A stretch of DNA of 64,000 nucleotides from Ruminococcaceae bacterium FB2012 (GTDB taxonomy: Bacteria; Bacillota; Clostridia; Oscillospirales; Ruminococcaceae): assembly GCA_900104495.1 (NCBI GenBank), contig FMXS01000005.1:62001-126000 (forward strand), read 5' to 3'. The translations under genes were made by a program, and so were the position numbers. The notes beneath the pieces were generated by a model. It ran no database searches, was not told the DNA's origin, and saw only the letters and a list, made by a program, of their open reading frames with translations. Below, one piece after another: positions 8,838 to 16,477 of this stretch (the first letter of the stretch is position 1; the number at the start of each line of letters is the position of its first letter).

Positions 8838-9578
8838 TCAGAAGTAGTTTGCGAACGAAAAGCCGGTGGGCATAGGAATTGTTATCATATATACCGTAGT
8901 GGCAATAAGTCCGACAACTGCGATCCCGAGTACAGCGGCACGGTTGGGCAGACGCTTGAACACGCCCACGATACCGAGCATGAACAGCACCAGCGAATAG
9001 ATGACGCTGACGAGATTGTACGAATCGCCGTTAGAATTATCCTTCTGACCTTCCTTCAGCAGTTCCTGGGATTCGGCAAGCTTTTCCTCTGCCTCCTCGT
9101 AGTATTTGTCGGTCATATTCGGGATGTCGAAGGGCGAGTCGATGTTATCGTCGTTCTCCATGGCCTTCATAGCGTCTTTGAGGACGTCCGTACCGTTCTG
9201 ATCTATGTAGTTTGCGATCTTGGTTTCGATCAGTTCGGCCTCGGCAGTGCTGCCCTTGGAATTTGCTATCTCCAGGTCAAAGACATACTCGCTGTAGGTG
9301 TTCCAGACCATAATATCCGAAAGATAATTCTGGAGACCTTCGTTATACATCGAATTTCCCTCGGCTGCCAGGTTGTTGCTCTTGGTATAGTTGGTAGCCT
9401 GATTTCCGCCGTGAAGGGAGCTTATCCAGGAAGCCCAGGCGGTAAGTATCGCTGTGATGCCGAGGAATACTGCTACCAGGACCTCAACGGCATTCTCACT
9501 GAGAAACGATTTCTTCTTTTTGGTCTCCGAAGTCTCTTCAGCAGTCTCTTCGGCAGTCGTTTTTATCTCTTCGCTCAT
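8838..9578 (-). CDS. Uncharacterised membrane protein with large soluble loop
   Basis: 246 residues: an acidic and lysine-rich N-terminus (about 26 residues), one membrane helix (VEVLVAVFLGITAILTAWASWI), a soluble, helix-rich region of ~150 residues, and two more helices near the C-terminus. AGGAG lies ten bases before the ATG. The gene begins 19 bases after the stop of the clostripain-like lipoprotein and is followed by a strong terminator, so it is the last gene of that operon. I do not recognise a named family, and no catalytic motif is seen. The long loop would be outside the cell if the N-terminus is inside. Confidence 0.7.
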   Translation of the reverse strand: MSEEIKTTAEETAEETSETKKKKSFLSENAVEVLVAVFLGITAILTAWASWISSLHGGNQATNYTKSNNLAAEGNSMYNEGLQNYLSDIMVWNTYSEYVFDLEIANSKGSTAEAELIETKIANYIDQNGTDVLKDAMKAMENDDNIDSPFDIPNMTDKYYEEAEEKLAESQELLKEGQKDNSNGDSYNLVSVIYSLVLFMLGIVGVFKRLPNRAAVLGIAVVGLIATTVYMITIPMPTGFSFANYF

Positions 9579-9597
9579 TTACAGTACGCTCCTTGTA

Positions 9598-11817
9598 TTA
9601 TTCTTCCTCTTCTCCGCCGTTCTCTTCGCCGTTCTCTTCACCGTTCTCTCCACCGTTTTCAGTGTCCTGGAAGGAGATATTGCCTTCGCCGTCGATGGTG
9701 AACATTACGATCTTGGTGATGAAGTTGCCGCCGTAAACGTCCTCGATATTGAAGCCGTAGTAATAGTCGGCTGCGGAGAGTGTAGCATAAGTGATATCGG
9801 AATCTTCGTTCCACTCGTACTCCTTGCCCTTGAACTCCTTGTCTTCATCGTTATCGCTGTTCGCGTCGAACTTATAGTACATAGGAACGATCTTGTCGCC
9901 GTTCTTGAGCTTTCTGATCTCACGGGCGGCCATACCGTTTTCACCGATACCGTCCCAAGCGCCTTCAAGCTCGATGAACATACCGTCTTCTCTTACGAAA
10001 CGGAGGTTGGTACGCTGACCGTTGAGGTAAACAGGTGCGGTATAAACGTGACGGTTCTCCTCGTTGGAAACGATATATGTAGCCAGCTTCTGACCGTCGG
10101 GAAGAGCGAACCAGTAGCCGTCAAAGTCGGAGGCGCACTCGCCGGATTCATAATCAGCCTGGACATCGAGAGTTTCACCCAGCTCTACCATGTCGCTGCC
10201 CTCGCTGTTCATATAGATGAATGCGGAGATGCTGTTGGTGTTGGAAACGCCCTGCGCGTCGAGTTTGAAGGTGAGCTTGCCTTCGCCGCTGAGAGTAGGC
10301 TCCTGCTCAAAGGTGATGAGCTTGCTCTGACCCTCATCCTTATTGTCAGCGTAGTTGTAGTAATCTTCTCCTTCGGTCTCGGTCTGGTTATCCCAGTTGC
10401 CCTCGGAGTCGAAGAGAGCGCTGTTGCTGTAGCCGCCCTCAACATTGCCCTTTGCGATCATATCCACGAGGGAGAGATAGTAGGGGCTCATTGTGATCTT
10501 GGAGAATGTTTTCAGCTCCTTGGAATCATCGACCTTGAGAGGATAGTATACCGAAAGGCCGGAAGCCTTGGTGTGGTTTGCGCCGTTCTTGTTGTAAACG
10601 ATGCAGTTCTTCAGAGCTTCGAGAGCGGCTGTGCCGTCTGCATACTGAGCGCACTCGGAAATGATGCCGCCCACGTCCACCATGTTGGTGTAGCCCTCGG
10701 ACTTATTGTTGCCGCCGAAGTTATCGGCATTGCCTACGCCTCTTACCACGCCGGAAAGGCTGCCGGAGGCAGACTCGTAAAGGCTCTTGCAGAAGTCATT
10801 GAAGGCTACTGCAAAATCGTCGAACTTGGAGAGGTCAACGACGGTAAGTGTTGCGCCGTCTTCCTGGCTGCCCTGAGCGCACTCGTCATAGAAGCTGTCA
10901 ACTATAACCTTGCCCAGCTCTGCGCCGTTGGCGGAGGGATTCTTGGCAAGGAATGTGCCGTAGGTGGTGTAATCCCAGCCGGTGCCGGGCTCAGTCTCCT
11001 GCGAGCCGTAGAAATATCTTGCATAAGAAGCGAGGATGTTGGCAACTTCTGCGGTGCCCATAAGGCAGCAGTCGAAGCCGATGAACTCGAACTTATCGGT
11101 CATGTTCTGATAAACGTTGGACAAAGCGGAGTTTATCTCCGGGAGAGTGAGAGTGTCGTTGTTATTCATCTCGTCAACGCAGGCGCCGGTGATGCTTCCG
11201 CCGCCGTGATCCCAGAAGATAACGCCCATTTTCTCAGCGGGATACTCGGAAACGCCCCAGTTGAGGAATTCAGAGAAGGTATCGCTCTCGCCCATGTTTT
11301 TCAGCTCAACGCTGCCCACCTTGGTCTTTTCGCCGTTCTGGATGACCCAGCGCTCGGCTTCCTCGGTGCCGATGTAGTCATTGGTCCACTGAGAAGTACC
11401 GCCGGTCTGGAATACGAACTTGACGTTATCGCTGCCCTCTGCTGCCAGCATCTGATCGATATCCGAAGTAGCAGAGCCCTGTCCGCTTTCGAGATCGGTG
11501 CCGCAGAGGTAGATGAAGATCGTCCAGGTGTCCTTCTCGCCCATAGGTGTGGAATTGTCCGCAGGACGGGTGATCCTCATTTTGCCGTCGCTGCCGCTTA
11601 CGGACATCGAGACAGAATTGGAAGTCTTCTGGGGAACTTCGGGTGTGCTGGCGGCCTCATCCTTGGATTCCTGCACGGATCCTGTCTGTTCCGCTGCGGA
11701 AGATGTTTCCTCCGCCTTGGAAGAAGCGGCTTCCGACGAAGAATCGCTGCCGCCGCAGCCCGTGGCGCTCAGAAGGATAAAGGATGCCGTGAGTGCTGAT
11801 AAGAGCTTCTTGTTCAT
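9598..11817 (-). CDS. Clostripain-family (C11) cysteine peptidase lipoprotein
   Basis: 739 residues. The start at 11817 follows GAGGAGGT. A lipoprotein signal peptide ends at SATG-Cys21, followed by a Ser/Ala/Glu-rich linker. The C11 domain begins near WTIFIYLCGTDLES; the catalytic His is in FWDHGGG (about residue 202) and the Cys in FDCCLMG (about 250), in the order and spacing of clostripain-like peptidases, which cut after Arg or Lys. The C-terminal part (SLSGEGKLTFKLDA onward) looks like beta-rich accessory domains and ends in a Glu/Gly/Asn-rich tail (GGEN repeats). It should be lipid-anchored on the outside of the membrane. It shares an operon with 8838-9578. Confidence 0.88.
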   Translation of the reverse strand: MNKKLLSALTASFILLSATGCGGSDSSSEAASSKAEETSSAAEQTGSVQESKDEAASTPEVPQKTSNSVSMSVSGSDGKMRITRPADNSTPMGEKDTWTIFIYLCGTDLESGQGSATSDIDQMLAAEGSDNVKFVFQTGGTSQWTNDYIGTEEAERWVIQNGEKTKVGSVELKNMGESDTFSEFLNWGVSEYPAEKMGVIFWDHGGGSITGACVDEMNNNDTLTLPEINSALSNVYQNMTDKFEFIGFDCCLMGTAEVANILASYARYFYGSQETEPGTGWDYTTYGTFLAKNPSANGAELGKVIVDSFYDECAQGSQEDGATLTVVDLSKFDDFAVAFNDFCKSLYESASGSLSGVVRGVGNADNFGGNNKSEGYTNMVDVGGIISECAQYADGTAALEALKNCIVYNKNGANHTKASGLSVYYPLKVDDSKELKTFSKITMSPYYLSLVDMIAKGNVEGGYSNSALFDSEGNWDNQTETEGEDYYNYADNKDEGQSKLITFEQEPTLSGEGKLTFKLDAQGVSNTNSISAFIYMNSEGSDMVELGETLDVQADYESGECASDFDGYWFALPDGQKLATYIVSNEENRHVYTAPVYLNGQRTNLRFVREDGMFIELEGAWDGIGENGMAAREIRKLKNGDKIVPMYYKFDANSDNDEDKEFKGKEYEWNEDSDITYATLSAADYYYGFNIEDVYGGNFITKIVMFTIDGEGNISFQDTENGGENGEENGEENGGEEEE

Positions 11818-11849
11818 GTTAAACCTCCTCTGAAATATTAGGTTATTTA

Positions 11850-11889
11850 CCAAATAAGCGGCTCTGCCCGGAATCGGAAAAAGCCGCCT
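11850..11889 (-). terminator. Hairpin between the two lipoprotein genes
   Basis: On the minus strand GCGGCT and AGCCGC enclose an ~18-base loop and are followed by TTATTTGG. The T-run is interrupted, so termination may be partial, letting some RNA continue into the peptidase gene. Confidence 0.5.
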
Positions 11890-11925
11890 AATTTATGGCA
11901 CAAATAGAATTATATCGAGTAAAAA

Positions 11926-12720
11926 TTACTCTGCAGCTGCTTCGCCTTCAGCTGCCTGCTCGCCGCCTTCGGCTGCCTGCTCGCCGCCTTCAGCTGCCTG
12001 CTGCTCGCCGCCCTCGGCTGCCTGCTGCTCGCCGCCCTCGGCTGCCTGCTGCTCGCCGCCTTCGGCTGCCTGCTGCTCGCCGCCCTCGGCTGCCTGCTGC
12101 TCGCCGCCGTTGAACTTAGCAAGAATGTCATCAATGCTTACCTTGGGGTTGATACCGAAAACAACGCCCTTGTAGCCGTTCTGAGGAGGATTGAACTCCT
12201 GGGCCAGCATCTTGGTGCCGTCGGATTCACCCATCTCAAGGTCAAAAGGATTGCCGATGCTGGGTGTAACGGTGATCTTCTTGCCGTTGACAGCGTATGT
12301 ACCCTGAACAGCGCCTGTCTGAGTGTTGATCAGATAGTATTTGCCGTCAGCAGTAAATGCAATGTTGGAAACAACGGTCTCCATAGTTCCACCGACTTCA
12401 TTAGCGTATGCTTCCATATCGATGTTGGAGCCGTCCTCCTTGATCATCTGAGCGGTGATCCAGGTGTTGCCTGTAAGTGCAGCTACGTCAACTTCGCCGG
12501 CGTCGTTGCTGTTGTCATCAGCCTTGCTCTCTGCAGCAGCTGTGCTCTCTGCAGCTGTGCTCTCTGCTGCTGTGCTCTCGGCAGCTGCTGTGCTCTCTGC
12601 AGCGCTTGCGGCAGAGGTGTCAGCCTTGCTGGAGCTGGAATTCTTGTCACCGCAGGCCGAGAAAGCCATTGTTACCGAAGCAAGTGCGGCAAGAACTACT
12701 GCGATTTTTTTGTTGTTCAT
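11926..12720 (-). CDS. Lipoprotein with C-terminal GGEQQAAE tandem repeats
   Basis: 264 residues. AGGAGG lies eight bases before the ATG at 12720 (an ATG two codons earlier is too close). A lipobox (MAFSAC) is followed by an Ala/Glu/Ser/Thr linker with repeated AAESTAAES units. A small beta-rich domain (residues ~80-205: TGNTWITAQMIKEDGS, IAFTADGKYYLI, GTYAVNGKKITVTP) resembles the META/lipocalin-like 'difference between states' folds seen in many gut Firmicutes lipoproteins. The C-terminus is five copies of an eight-residue unit (GGEQQAAE), then two seven-residue copies. It has a perfect promoter and lies upstream of the peptidase gene. Function unknown. Confidence 0.8.
   Translation of the reverse strand: MNNKKIAVVLAALASVTMAFSACGDKNSSSSKADTSAASAAESTAAAESTAAESTAAESTAAAESKADDNSNDAGEVDVAALTGNTWITAQMIKEDGSNIDMEAYANEVGGTMETVVSNIAFTADGKYYLINTQTGAVQGTYAVNGKKITVTPSIGNPFDLEMGESDGTKMLAQEFNPPQNGYKGVVFGINPKVSIDDILAKFNGGEQQAAEGGEQQAAEGGEQQAAEGGEQQAAEGGEQQAAEGGEQAAEGGEQAAEGEAAAE
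11940..12112. repeat. In-frame tandem repeat, 24-bp unit (x5) plus 21-bp unit (x2)
   Basis: The unit reads CTCGCCGCC(C/T)TCGGCTGCCTG with an extra CTG in the 24-bp form, and encodes the GGEQQAAE repeats of the lipoprotein on the minus strand. Copies differ only at a few third positions, which points to recent expansion by slippage or unequal exchange. Unit length stays a multiple of three, so the frame is kept. Confidence 0.9.
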
Positions 12721-12809
12721 TTTCATTTCCTCCTAAATACACTGTTTATCCCTTTTCGTCCTAAGGAATCTTAGGTTAATTCTTTTAACCGAATATCCTT
12801 ACAAAGCAT

Positions 12810-12838
12810 ATTATATCAGAAGCGGTTTTTTCTGTCAA
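12810..12838 (-). promoter_or_regulatory. Consensus promoter of the repeat lipoprotein gene
   Basis: On the minus strand TTGACA (12833-12838), 17 bases, TATAAT (12810-12815): a perfect sigma-A promoter. The ~85-base leader carries two small perfect inverted repeats back to back (GGTTAA...TTAACC and CCTAAG...CTTAGG), which could be RNA hairpins or an operator. Confidence 0.8.
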
Positions 12839-12930
12839 CCTTTTTTGCGCGAACGGCATATTTTCTTTCGTGAACGTCACTTTTTGACCCGTGAATGTTC
12901 CGACATTGCCTTTTTTGGCACAAAATAACA

Positions 12931-12970
12931 CAAAAACGCCCGTGCATTCCGTCCCTGCACGGGCGTTTTT
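12931..12970 (-). terminator. Intrinsic terminator of the LytTR regulator gene
   Basis: AACGCCCGTGCA pairs with TGCACGGGCGTT around a nine-base loop, with T-runs on both strands. It lies 29 bases after the LytTR gene stop. Confidence 0.88.
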
Positions 12971-12998
12971 GTAAGATGCCGTTCACGGCTTTTTGTTT

Positions 12999-13739
12999 TT
13001 AATACTCCCTCATCCTCTCTGTCGAAAAGCCGGAAAAGAGGTTCAGCAGCTTGGCACGCGACCGCACCTTGAGGGGAAGTATAAGCCCGTTTGACATACT
13101 CACGTTGTCGGTCATGGAGACGATATGCTCCATATTCGCCAGCACGCCCCGGTTGCATTCGATGAAGCGTTCGTCGTTTTTCAGCAGGTCTGCGACCTCG
13201 CTGTATCTCATGTTGCTTTGTATCATTCCCCGGTTCACCGAATAGACCTCGGTGATGTGATCGTTTGAAAGAACGCAGATTATCTCGGAGAGCCGAAGCT
13301 GGACCTTGCTCCGCGGTATCCTTATGCAGACTGTCTGTTCCGCCCGTTTGCCGATCATAAGCAGGTACGCGATCAGACGGTCAAGCAGAGCGTTGATCCT
13401 GTTGGGCTCAAAGGGCTTTTCGATATAATCAAACATTCCCAAAGGCGCAGCGGCAGAGTACATATCCGGCGAGCTTGTGACAAACACGATCGCAAGGATA
13501 GGATTTTCCTCACGGAGCTGTTTCCCCAGCTCGATGCCGGTCATGCCGTTCATGAAAATATCCAGAAAGACTGCATGGAATGTATGCCGGGCTTCGTCTG
13601 CCAGAAATTCTTCGCTGCTTGAAAAGCTGTGAAGGATAAGATGGTGTTCATCGTGACGGCTGAAAAATTCATGTATCTGACCTATCATTTGTTCTCTGTC
13701 TTCTGAAAGGTCATCGACAACAGCTATTTTTATTTCCAT
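12999..13739 (-). CDS. LytTR-family response regulator
   Basis: 246 residues. The ATG at 13739 follows CCGGAGGTGA. Residues 1-125 are an intact receiver: acidic pair in AVVDD, acceptor Asp in AVFLDIFMNG, Thr in FVTSS and Lys in YIEKPFEP. Residues ~145-240 are a LytTR DNA-binding domain (SEIICVLSNDHITEVYS, FIECNRGVLANMEHI). This class usually works with a membrane 10TM/HPK10-type histidine kinase and controls peptide, bacteriocin or cell-wall genes, but no kinase gene is adjacent, so it is an orphan here. Its promoter overlaps the end of the broken signal-peptide frame upstream. Confidence 0.9.
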   Translation of the reverse strand: MEIKIAVVDDLSEDREQMIGQIHEFFSRHDEHHLILHSFSSSEEFLADEARHTFHAVFLDIFMNGMTGIELGKQLREENPILAIVFVTSSPDMYSAAAPLGMFDYIEKPFEPNRINALLDRLIAYLLMIGKRAEQTVCIRIPRSKVQLRLSEIICVLSNDHITEVYSVNRGMIQSNMRYSEVADLLKNDERFIECNRGVLANMEHIVSMTDNVSMSNGLILPLKVRSRAKLLNLFSGFSTERMREY

Positions 13740-13790
13740 TCTGTCACCTCCGGAAACGGATCTTATACTATTATAATAGGAGCTTATTCT

Positions 13791-13819
13791 ATTATAGCAT
13801 AATATGAAGCTTTTGGCAA
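13791..13819 (-). promoter_or_regulatory. Promoter of the LytTR regulator
   Basis: On the minus strand TTGCCA (13814-13819), a 17-base spacer, TATAAT (13791-13796). The leader contains the AT-rich palindrome CTATTATAATAG, a candidate operator. Confidence 0.65.
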
Positions 13820-14109
13820 CCCCTGAAGCAGACATTCCGTGAAGATCTTAATGGCACCGGGCGCTCTACCTTGCAGCGCAAAAACACTTCTGCCGTTTTT
13901 CGGCAGAAGTGTCGGAACAAATGCTTTTTCTGAATGCCCTGCTTCTGATAGTAATTTGCGTCCGACTGAATGCCGGCTGCTGCGGCGGCAGTCTCTGCTG
14001 TGTTGTCTGCGGATGCCGTGAACGGAACTGCCAGGGACATCATCATTGCTGCTGCGAGGCCTGCGGTGATCGCTTTTCTGATCTTGCTGATTTTGTTTGT
14101 GTTTTTCAT
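13792..14109 (-). pseudogene. Signal-peptide protein, truncated; frame runs through a terminator
   Basis: The start is convincing: AAGGAGAG before ATG at 14109, then a Sec signal peptide (positive N-terminus, AGLAAAMMMSLAVPF, cleavage near TASA-DN). After about 60 residues the frame passes straight through a perfect terminator hairpin (13884-13912) and ends at the -10 box of the LytTR promoter, so the last ~45 residues are unlikely to be real coding sequence. The mature part DNTAETAAAAAGIQSDANYYQKQGIQ probably belonged to a longer secreted protein cut by a deletion or frameshift. A genuinely tiny secreted peptide that lost its stop is the alternative. Confidence 0.6.
13878..13912 (-). terminator. 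Intrinsic terminator inside the truncated signal-peptide frame
   Basis: A perfect 12-pair stem, ACACTTCTGCCG with CGGCAGAAGTGT, five-base loop, and TTTTTG on the minus strand. It must have been the terminator of the intact ancestor of the signal-peptide gene. Confidence 0.85.
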
Positions 14110-14253
14110 AGTGATCTCTCCTTTTCATTTTTTATTTGTTTGTTGGTTTCGGGGTGTTCCCCTTTTCTTTGACTACAGTATACTACACCGAACAGGACAA
14201 CAACCGGACAAAAAACGGCAGTTTTCAAAGGATTTTTACGTTCTCTCTTCTGC

Positions 14254-14289
14254 ACAAAAAACAGCGTCCTGCTTTGTGCAGAACGCTGT
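14254..14289 (-). terminator. Intrinsic terminator of the K+ channel gene
   Basis: ACAGCGTTCTGC and GCAGGACGCTGT pair around a five-base loop and are followed by TTTTTTG on the minus strand, 14 bases after the channel gene stop. Confidence 0.87.
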
Positions 14290-14302
14290 GAACAGTATTC
14301 GT

Positions 14303-15226
14303 TTATTCTTCGTGCTCGTTTATACTCTTCGGCGCTTCCGTGATGTTTTCCGCCTGCTCCTGCTTCTCGCCTTCGTCGGACTCGTTGTCGGTCATACGCA
14401 CATCCTTCGTCTCCGAATAGAAGTTGATGATGATAGATGTTATCAGCGCTACAACTATGATGCCGTATATTCCCAGCACCACCGAAAGGGCTCTGCCTAT
14501 GCCCGTGGATGCGGTGATGTCTCCGAAGCCTATGGTGGTTACTATCGCAAAGCAGTACCACAGGGCGTCGCCGAAGGTGGGTATTGATTCCTCAAAGCTC
14601 GTCAGCACCAGCGAGAAGGATATGATAAGTATAAGCATTCCGAGAAAGACCTCCGCTGCCATTGAGCGGATAAATATGCGCTTGAGTATGTCGAACCGTA
14701 TCTGCGACATGGAGATCCCCAGCAGCCGCACAAAGGTCTGGACCGTTACGCCCAGAGTTATCAGTATAAGCCCCTGAAACAGAAGCGGCTCATTATCCCC
14801 GACAGCCGCCACCGGAAATAACACCAGCATCATCGAAGCTAAAATAATGATAACGTCTCTGATGATCACAATTACCTTCCGCTTTTTGATGATCGAAATG
14901 ACACGCGAATATATCAGCGAGATGCCGTAAAAAACATACATCAGCCTTACCATCGTAAGAGTATCCACCAGCGCCAGGGCGATCCCGCTGGCGAGAAATA
15001 TCACCGCAAGGCCCGTATATCTGATGAACTCCATTTTGTCCGTGGGCTTCATACGCATCGCTCTGACGATGTCGGCCACGGCCAGGGCGGCGAAGATCAC
15101 AACTGCCGTATACTGTAACGAAACGGTGACCGCCGAGTCCGTCAGCAGTTTTATGGAAAGTATCATCGCTCCGAAAAGCATCAGCACCTCGTCGGTCTTG
15201 AGTTTGCTGTTTTTGCTGATTTTCAT
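14303..15226 (-). CDS. Two-helix potassium channel with N-terminal membrane domain
   Basis: 307 residues. The ATG at 15226 follows AAAGGGAG. About six hydrophobic segments in the first ~190 residues (DUF308/HdeD-like pattern) precede a pore module: outer helix (EVFLGMLILIISFSLVLTS), pore loop with the selectivity filter TTIGFGD, and inner helix (ALSVVLGIYGIIVVALITSIIINF). The filter TxGFGD is that of K+ channels of the Ion_trans_2 class. A ~40-residue acidic tail follows; no RCK/TrkA domain is present, so it is not the usual ligand-gated form. It has its own promoter and a ~200-base leader. Confidence 0.85.
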   Translation of the reverse strand: MKISKNSKLKTDEVLMLFGAMILSIKLLTDSAVTVSLQYTAVVIFAALAVADIVRAMRMKPTDKMEFIRYTGLAVIFLASGIALALVDTLTMVRLMYVFYGISLIYSRVISIIKKRKVIVIIRDVIIILASMMLVLFPVAAVGDNEPLLFQGLILITLGVTVQTFVRLLGISMSQIRFDILKRIFIRSMAAEVFLGMLILIISFSLVLTSFEESIPTFGDALWYCFAIVTTIGFGDITASTGIGRALSVVLGIYGIIVVALITSIIINFYSETKDVRMTDNESDEGEKQEQAENITEAPKSINEHEE

Positions 15227-15424
15227 AAACAAGACTCCCTTTGTGTGTTCGTCGAATGCTTTGCCGTCAGAAGAAAGCATCAGCGCATCGCCGTGCTCTT
15301 TATCCCGATCTTCGGATCCGCAGTCTGGCCGTTTGCGGTGAAGATATATGTGCCCTGCGGACAGACAGGCCTTATGTCTGATCTGTCGAATAATAATGTC
15401 CCGATCATATGCGGGCATTTCTTT
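15227..15424 (-). promoter_or_regulatory. Long 5' leader of the K+ channel gene
   Basis: About 198 transcribed bases separate the promoter from the ATG. They hold several hairpins, for example GATGCTTT pairing with AAAGCATT shortly before the ribosome site and CAGACTGCGGATCC facing upstream GCAG sequences. K+ channels are often controlled by c-di-AMP riboswitches, but I could not find the conserved bases of that class. The leader is therefore reported as structured but unassigned. Confidence 0.4.
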
Positions 15425-15430
15425 GCAGAT

Positions 15431-15459
15431 ATTATAACATATTATTCACTGTCAGTCAA
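15431..15459 (-). promoter_or_regulatory. Promoter of the K+ channel gene
   Basis: On the minus strand TTGACT (15454-15459), 17 bases, TATAAT (15431-15436). It is back to back with the lipoprotein promoter at 15499-15526. Confidence 0.8.
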
Positions 15460-15498
15460 CGATTTTTGTTATTTTCGCGTATTTATGCGCGGCATACA

Positions 15499-15526
15499 TT
15501 GACAAAACAGATGAACGTGCTATAAT
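15499..15526 (+). promoter_or_regulatory. Promoter of the lipoprotein gene at 15573
   Basis: TTGACA (15499-15504), a 16-base spacer and TATAAT (15521-15526). The start point is about 40 bases before the ATG. Confidence 0.75.
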
Positions 15527-15572
15527 ATGGTAAGAGATATCCGCACACAAAGAGAAAAACAGGAGGAACATT

Positions 15573-16292
15573 ATGAAAAGAACTATTGCAGTATTATCAG
15601 CGTTGATTATGGCTGCTTCTGCGGCGGCGCTTGCTTCCTGCGGCGGCAGCGAAAGCTCCAAGAGCGGCGGAACGGTGTCCCTGGGAAGCTCCGATTCTTC
15701 AAAGGCGGCGACAGCTTCTTCGGCGGACAGCAGTGCATCAGAGCCCGTAAAGGACAGCCAAGCGCAGGAAAGCTCCGTTTCCGCAGAAAGTTCTCCCGCA
15801 GAAAGTGCTCCCGCAGAAAGCTCCGCCGAAGGTGACAGACAGCCGGAGGTGTCTCCCGACGCTTCTTTCAAGGAGAGAATGAGCATCAAGTACAACGGCG
15901 TGACCTTCTATCCCGGGGACAAATTTGCCGACATCAAGGACAAGCTGGGCAAGGAGGCACTGCCCTCCAGCAGATCGAAGCCCTGCGTTCCCGGAGCCCA
16001 GGAGGTGGAGTATTACTACTATCCGGGGCTTACGATCCAGGTGAACTTCGAGGGGACGATCATCAATATCTCGGTCTCCGAGGATTCCGCTCCCGGGCGT
16101 GATGCTTCCACCGCAGGCGGTGTGAAGCTGGGCGACACCCGCGAGACTGCCAAGAAATTCCTGGGCGCGCCCACTGCCGAGGACGAGTACAGTCTCCAGT
16201 ACAAGGAGGGCGAAGTCACCGTGAACATCTACGACAGGGATAACGAAGGGATCTTCGTTATCGGCATCGAGGATGCTTCTATCGTGTTCTGA
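15573..16292 (+). CDS. Lipoprotein of unknown function
   Basis: 239 residues with AGGAGG before the ATG. The lipobox is ALAS-Cys23; residues ~24-95 are a Ser/Ala/Glu/Pro linker containing repeated (A/S)ESSPAES-like units. Residues ~100-239 form a compact domain with two similar halves: VTFYPGDKFADIKDKLG ... and VKLGDTRETAKKFLGAP ..., each a helix after a Lys/Gly turn followed by beta strands, reminiscent of BamE/SmpA-like folds. Lipid-anchored outside the membrane. It is a single-gene transcript between its own promoter and terminator. Confidence 0.75.
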   Translation: MKRTIAVLSALIMAASAAALASCGGSESSKSGGTVSLGSSDSSKAATASSADSSASEPVKDSQAQESSVSAESSPAESAPAESSAEGDRQPEVSPDASFKERMSIKYNGVTFYPGDKFADIKDKLGKEALPSSRSKPCVPGAQEVEYYYYPGLTIQVNFEGTIINISVSEDSAPGRDASTAGGVKLGDTRETAKKFLGAPTAEDEYSLQYKEGEVTVNIYDRDNEGIFVIGIEDASIVF

Positions 16293-16307
16293 TCCGATAC
16301 AGATAAA

Positions 16308-16349
16308 ACACCCCCGTTACAGCGCTGACCGTAACGGGGGTCTTTCTGT
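16308..16349 (+). terminator. Intrinsic terminator
   Basis: ACCCCCGTTAC pairs with GTAACGGGGGT around a ten-base loop, followed by CTTTCTGT. The T-run is broken, but the stem is perfect. Confidence 0.75.
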
Positions 16350-16477
16350 CCCTATGGCCATTTGTGAGGCTCCTTCTTCCCGGAGATCTTTCACCCGCTT
16401 TTCATATTCGATTTAAGTTGGATTAAGGCAGGCGTGGTATGATATATTCAAAGAGAAGTACAAAGGAGGTCTTTACT

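Noticed and set aside
9454..11799. 781-residue plus-strand frame opposite the C11 peptidase
   Set aside because: The opposite strand codes for a clear clostripain-type lipoprotein with signal peptide and catalytic residues; the plus frame shows only Val/Leu/Ala-rich noise.
11940..12112. CRISPR array
   Set aside because: Units are contiguous with no unique spacers, are multiples of three and lie inside a coding frame; no cas genes are present.
14106..14561. Alternative minus-strand frame overlapping the channel gene start of tail
   Set aside because: It lies in another frame of the K+ channel gene, crosses its terminator and has no domain.
15227..15424. c-di-AMP or c-di-GMP riboswitch before the K+ channel
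   Set aside because: The conserved bases of these classes could not be found by eye; only unspecific hairpins remain.
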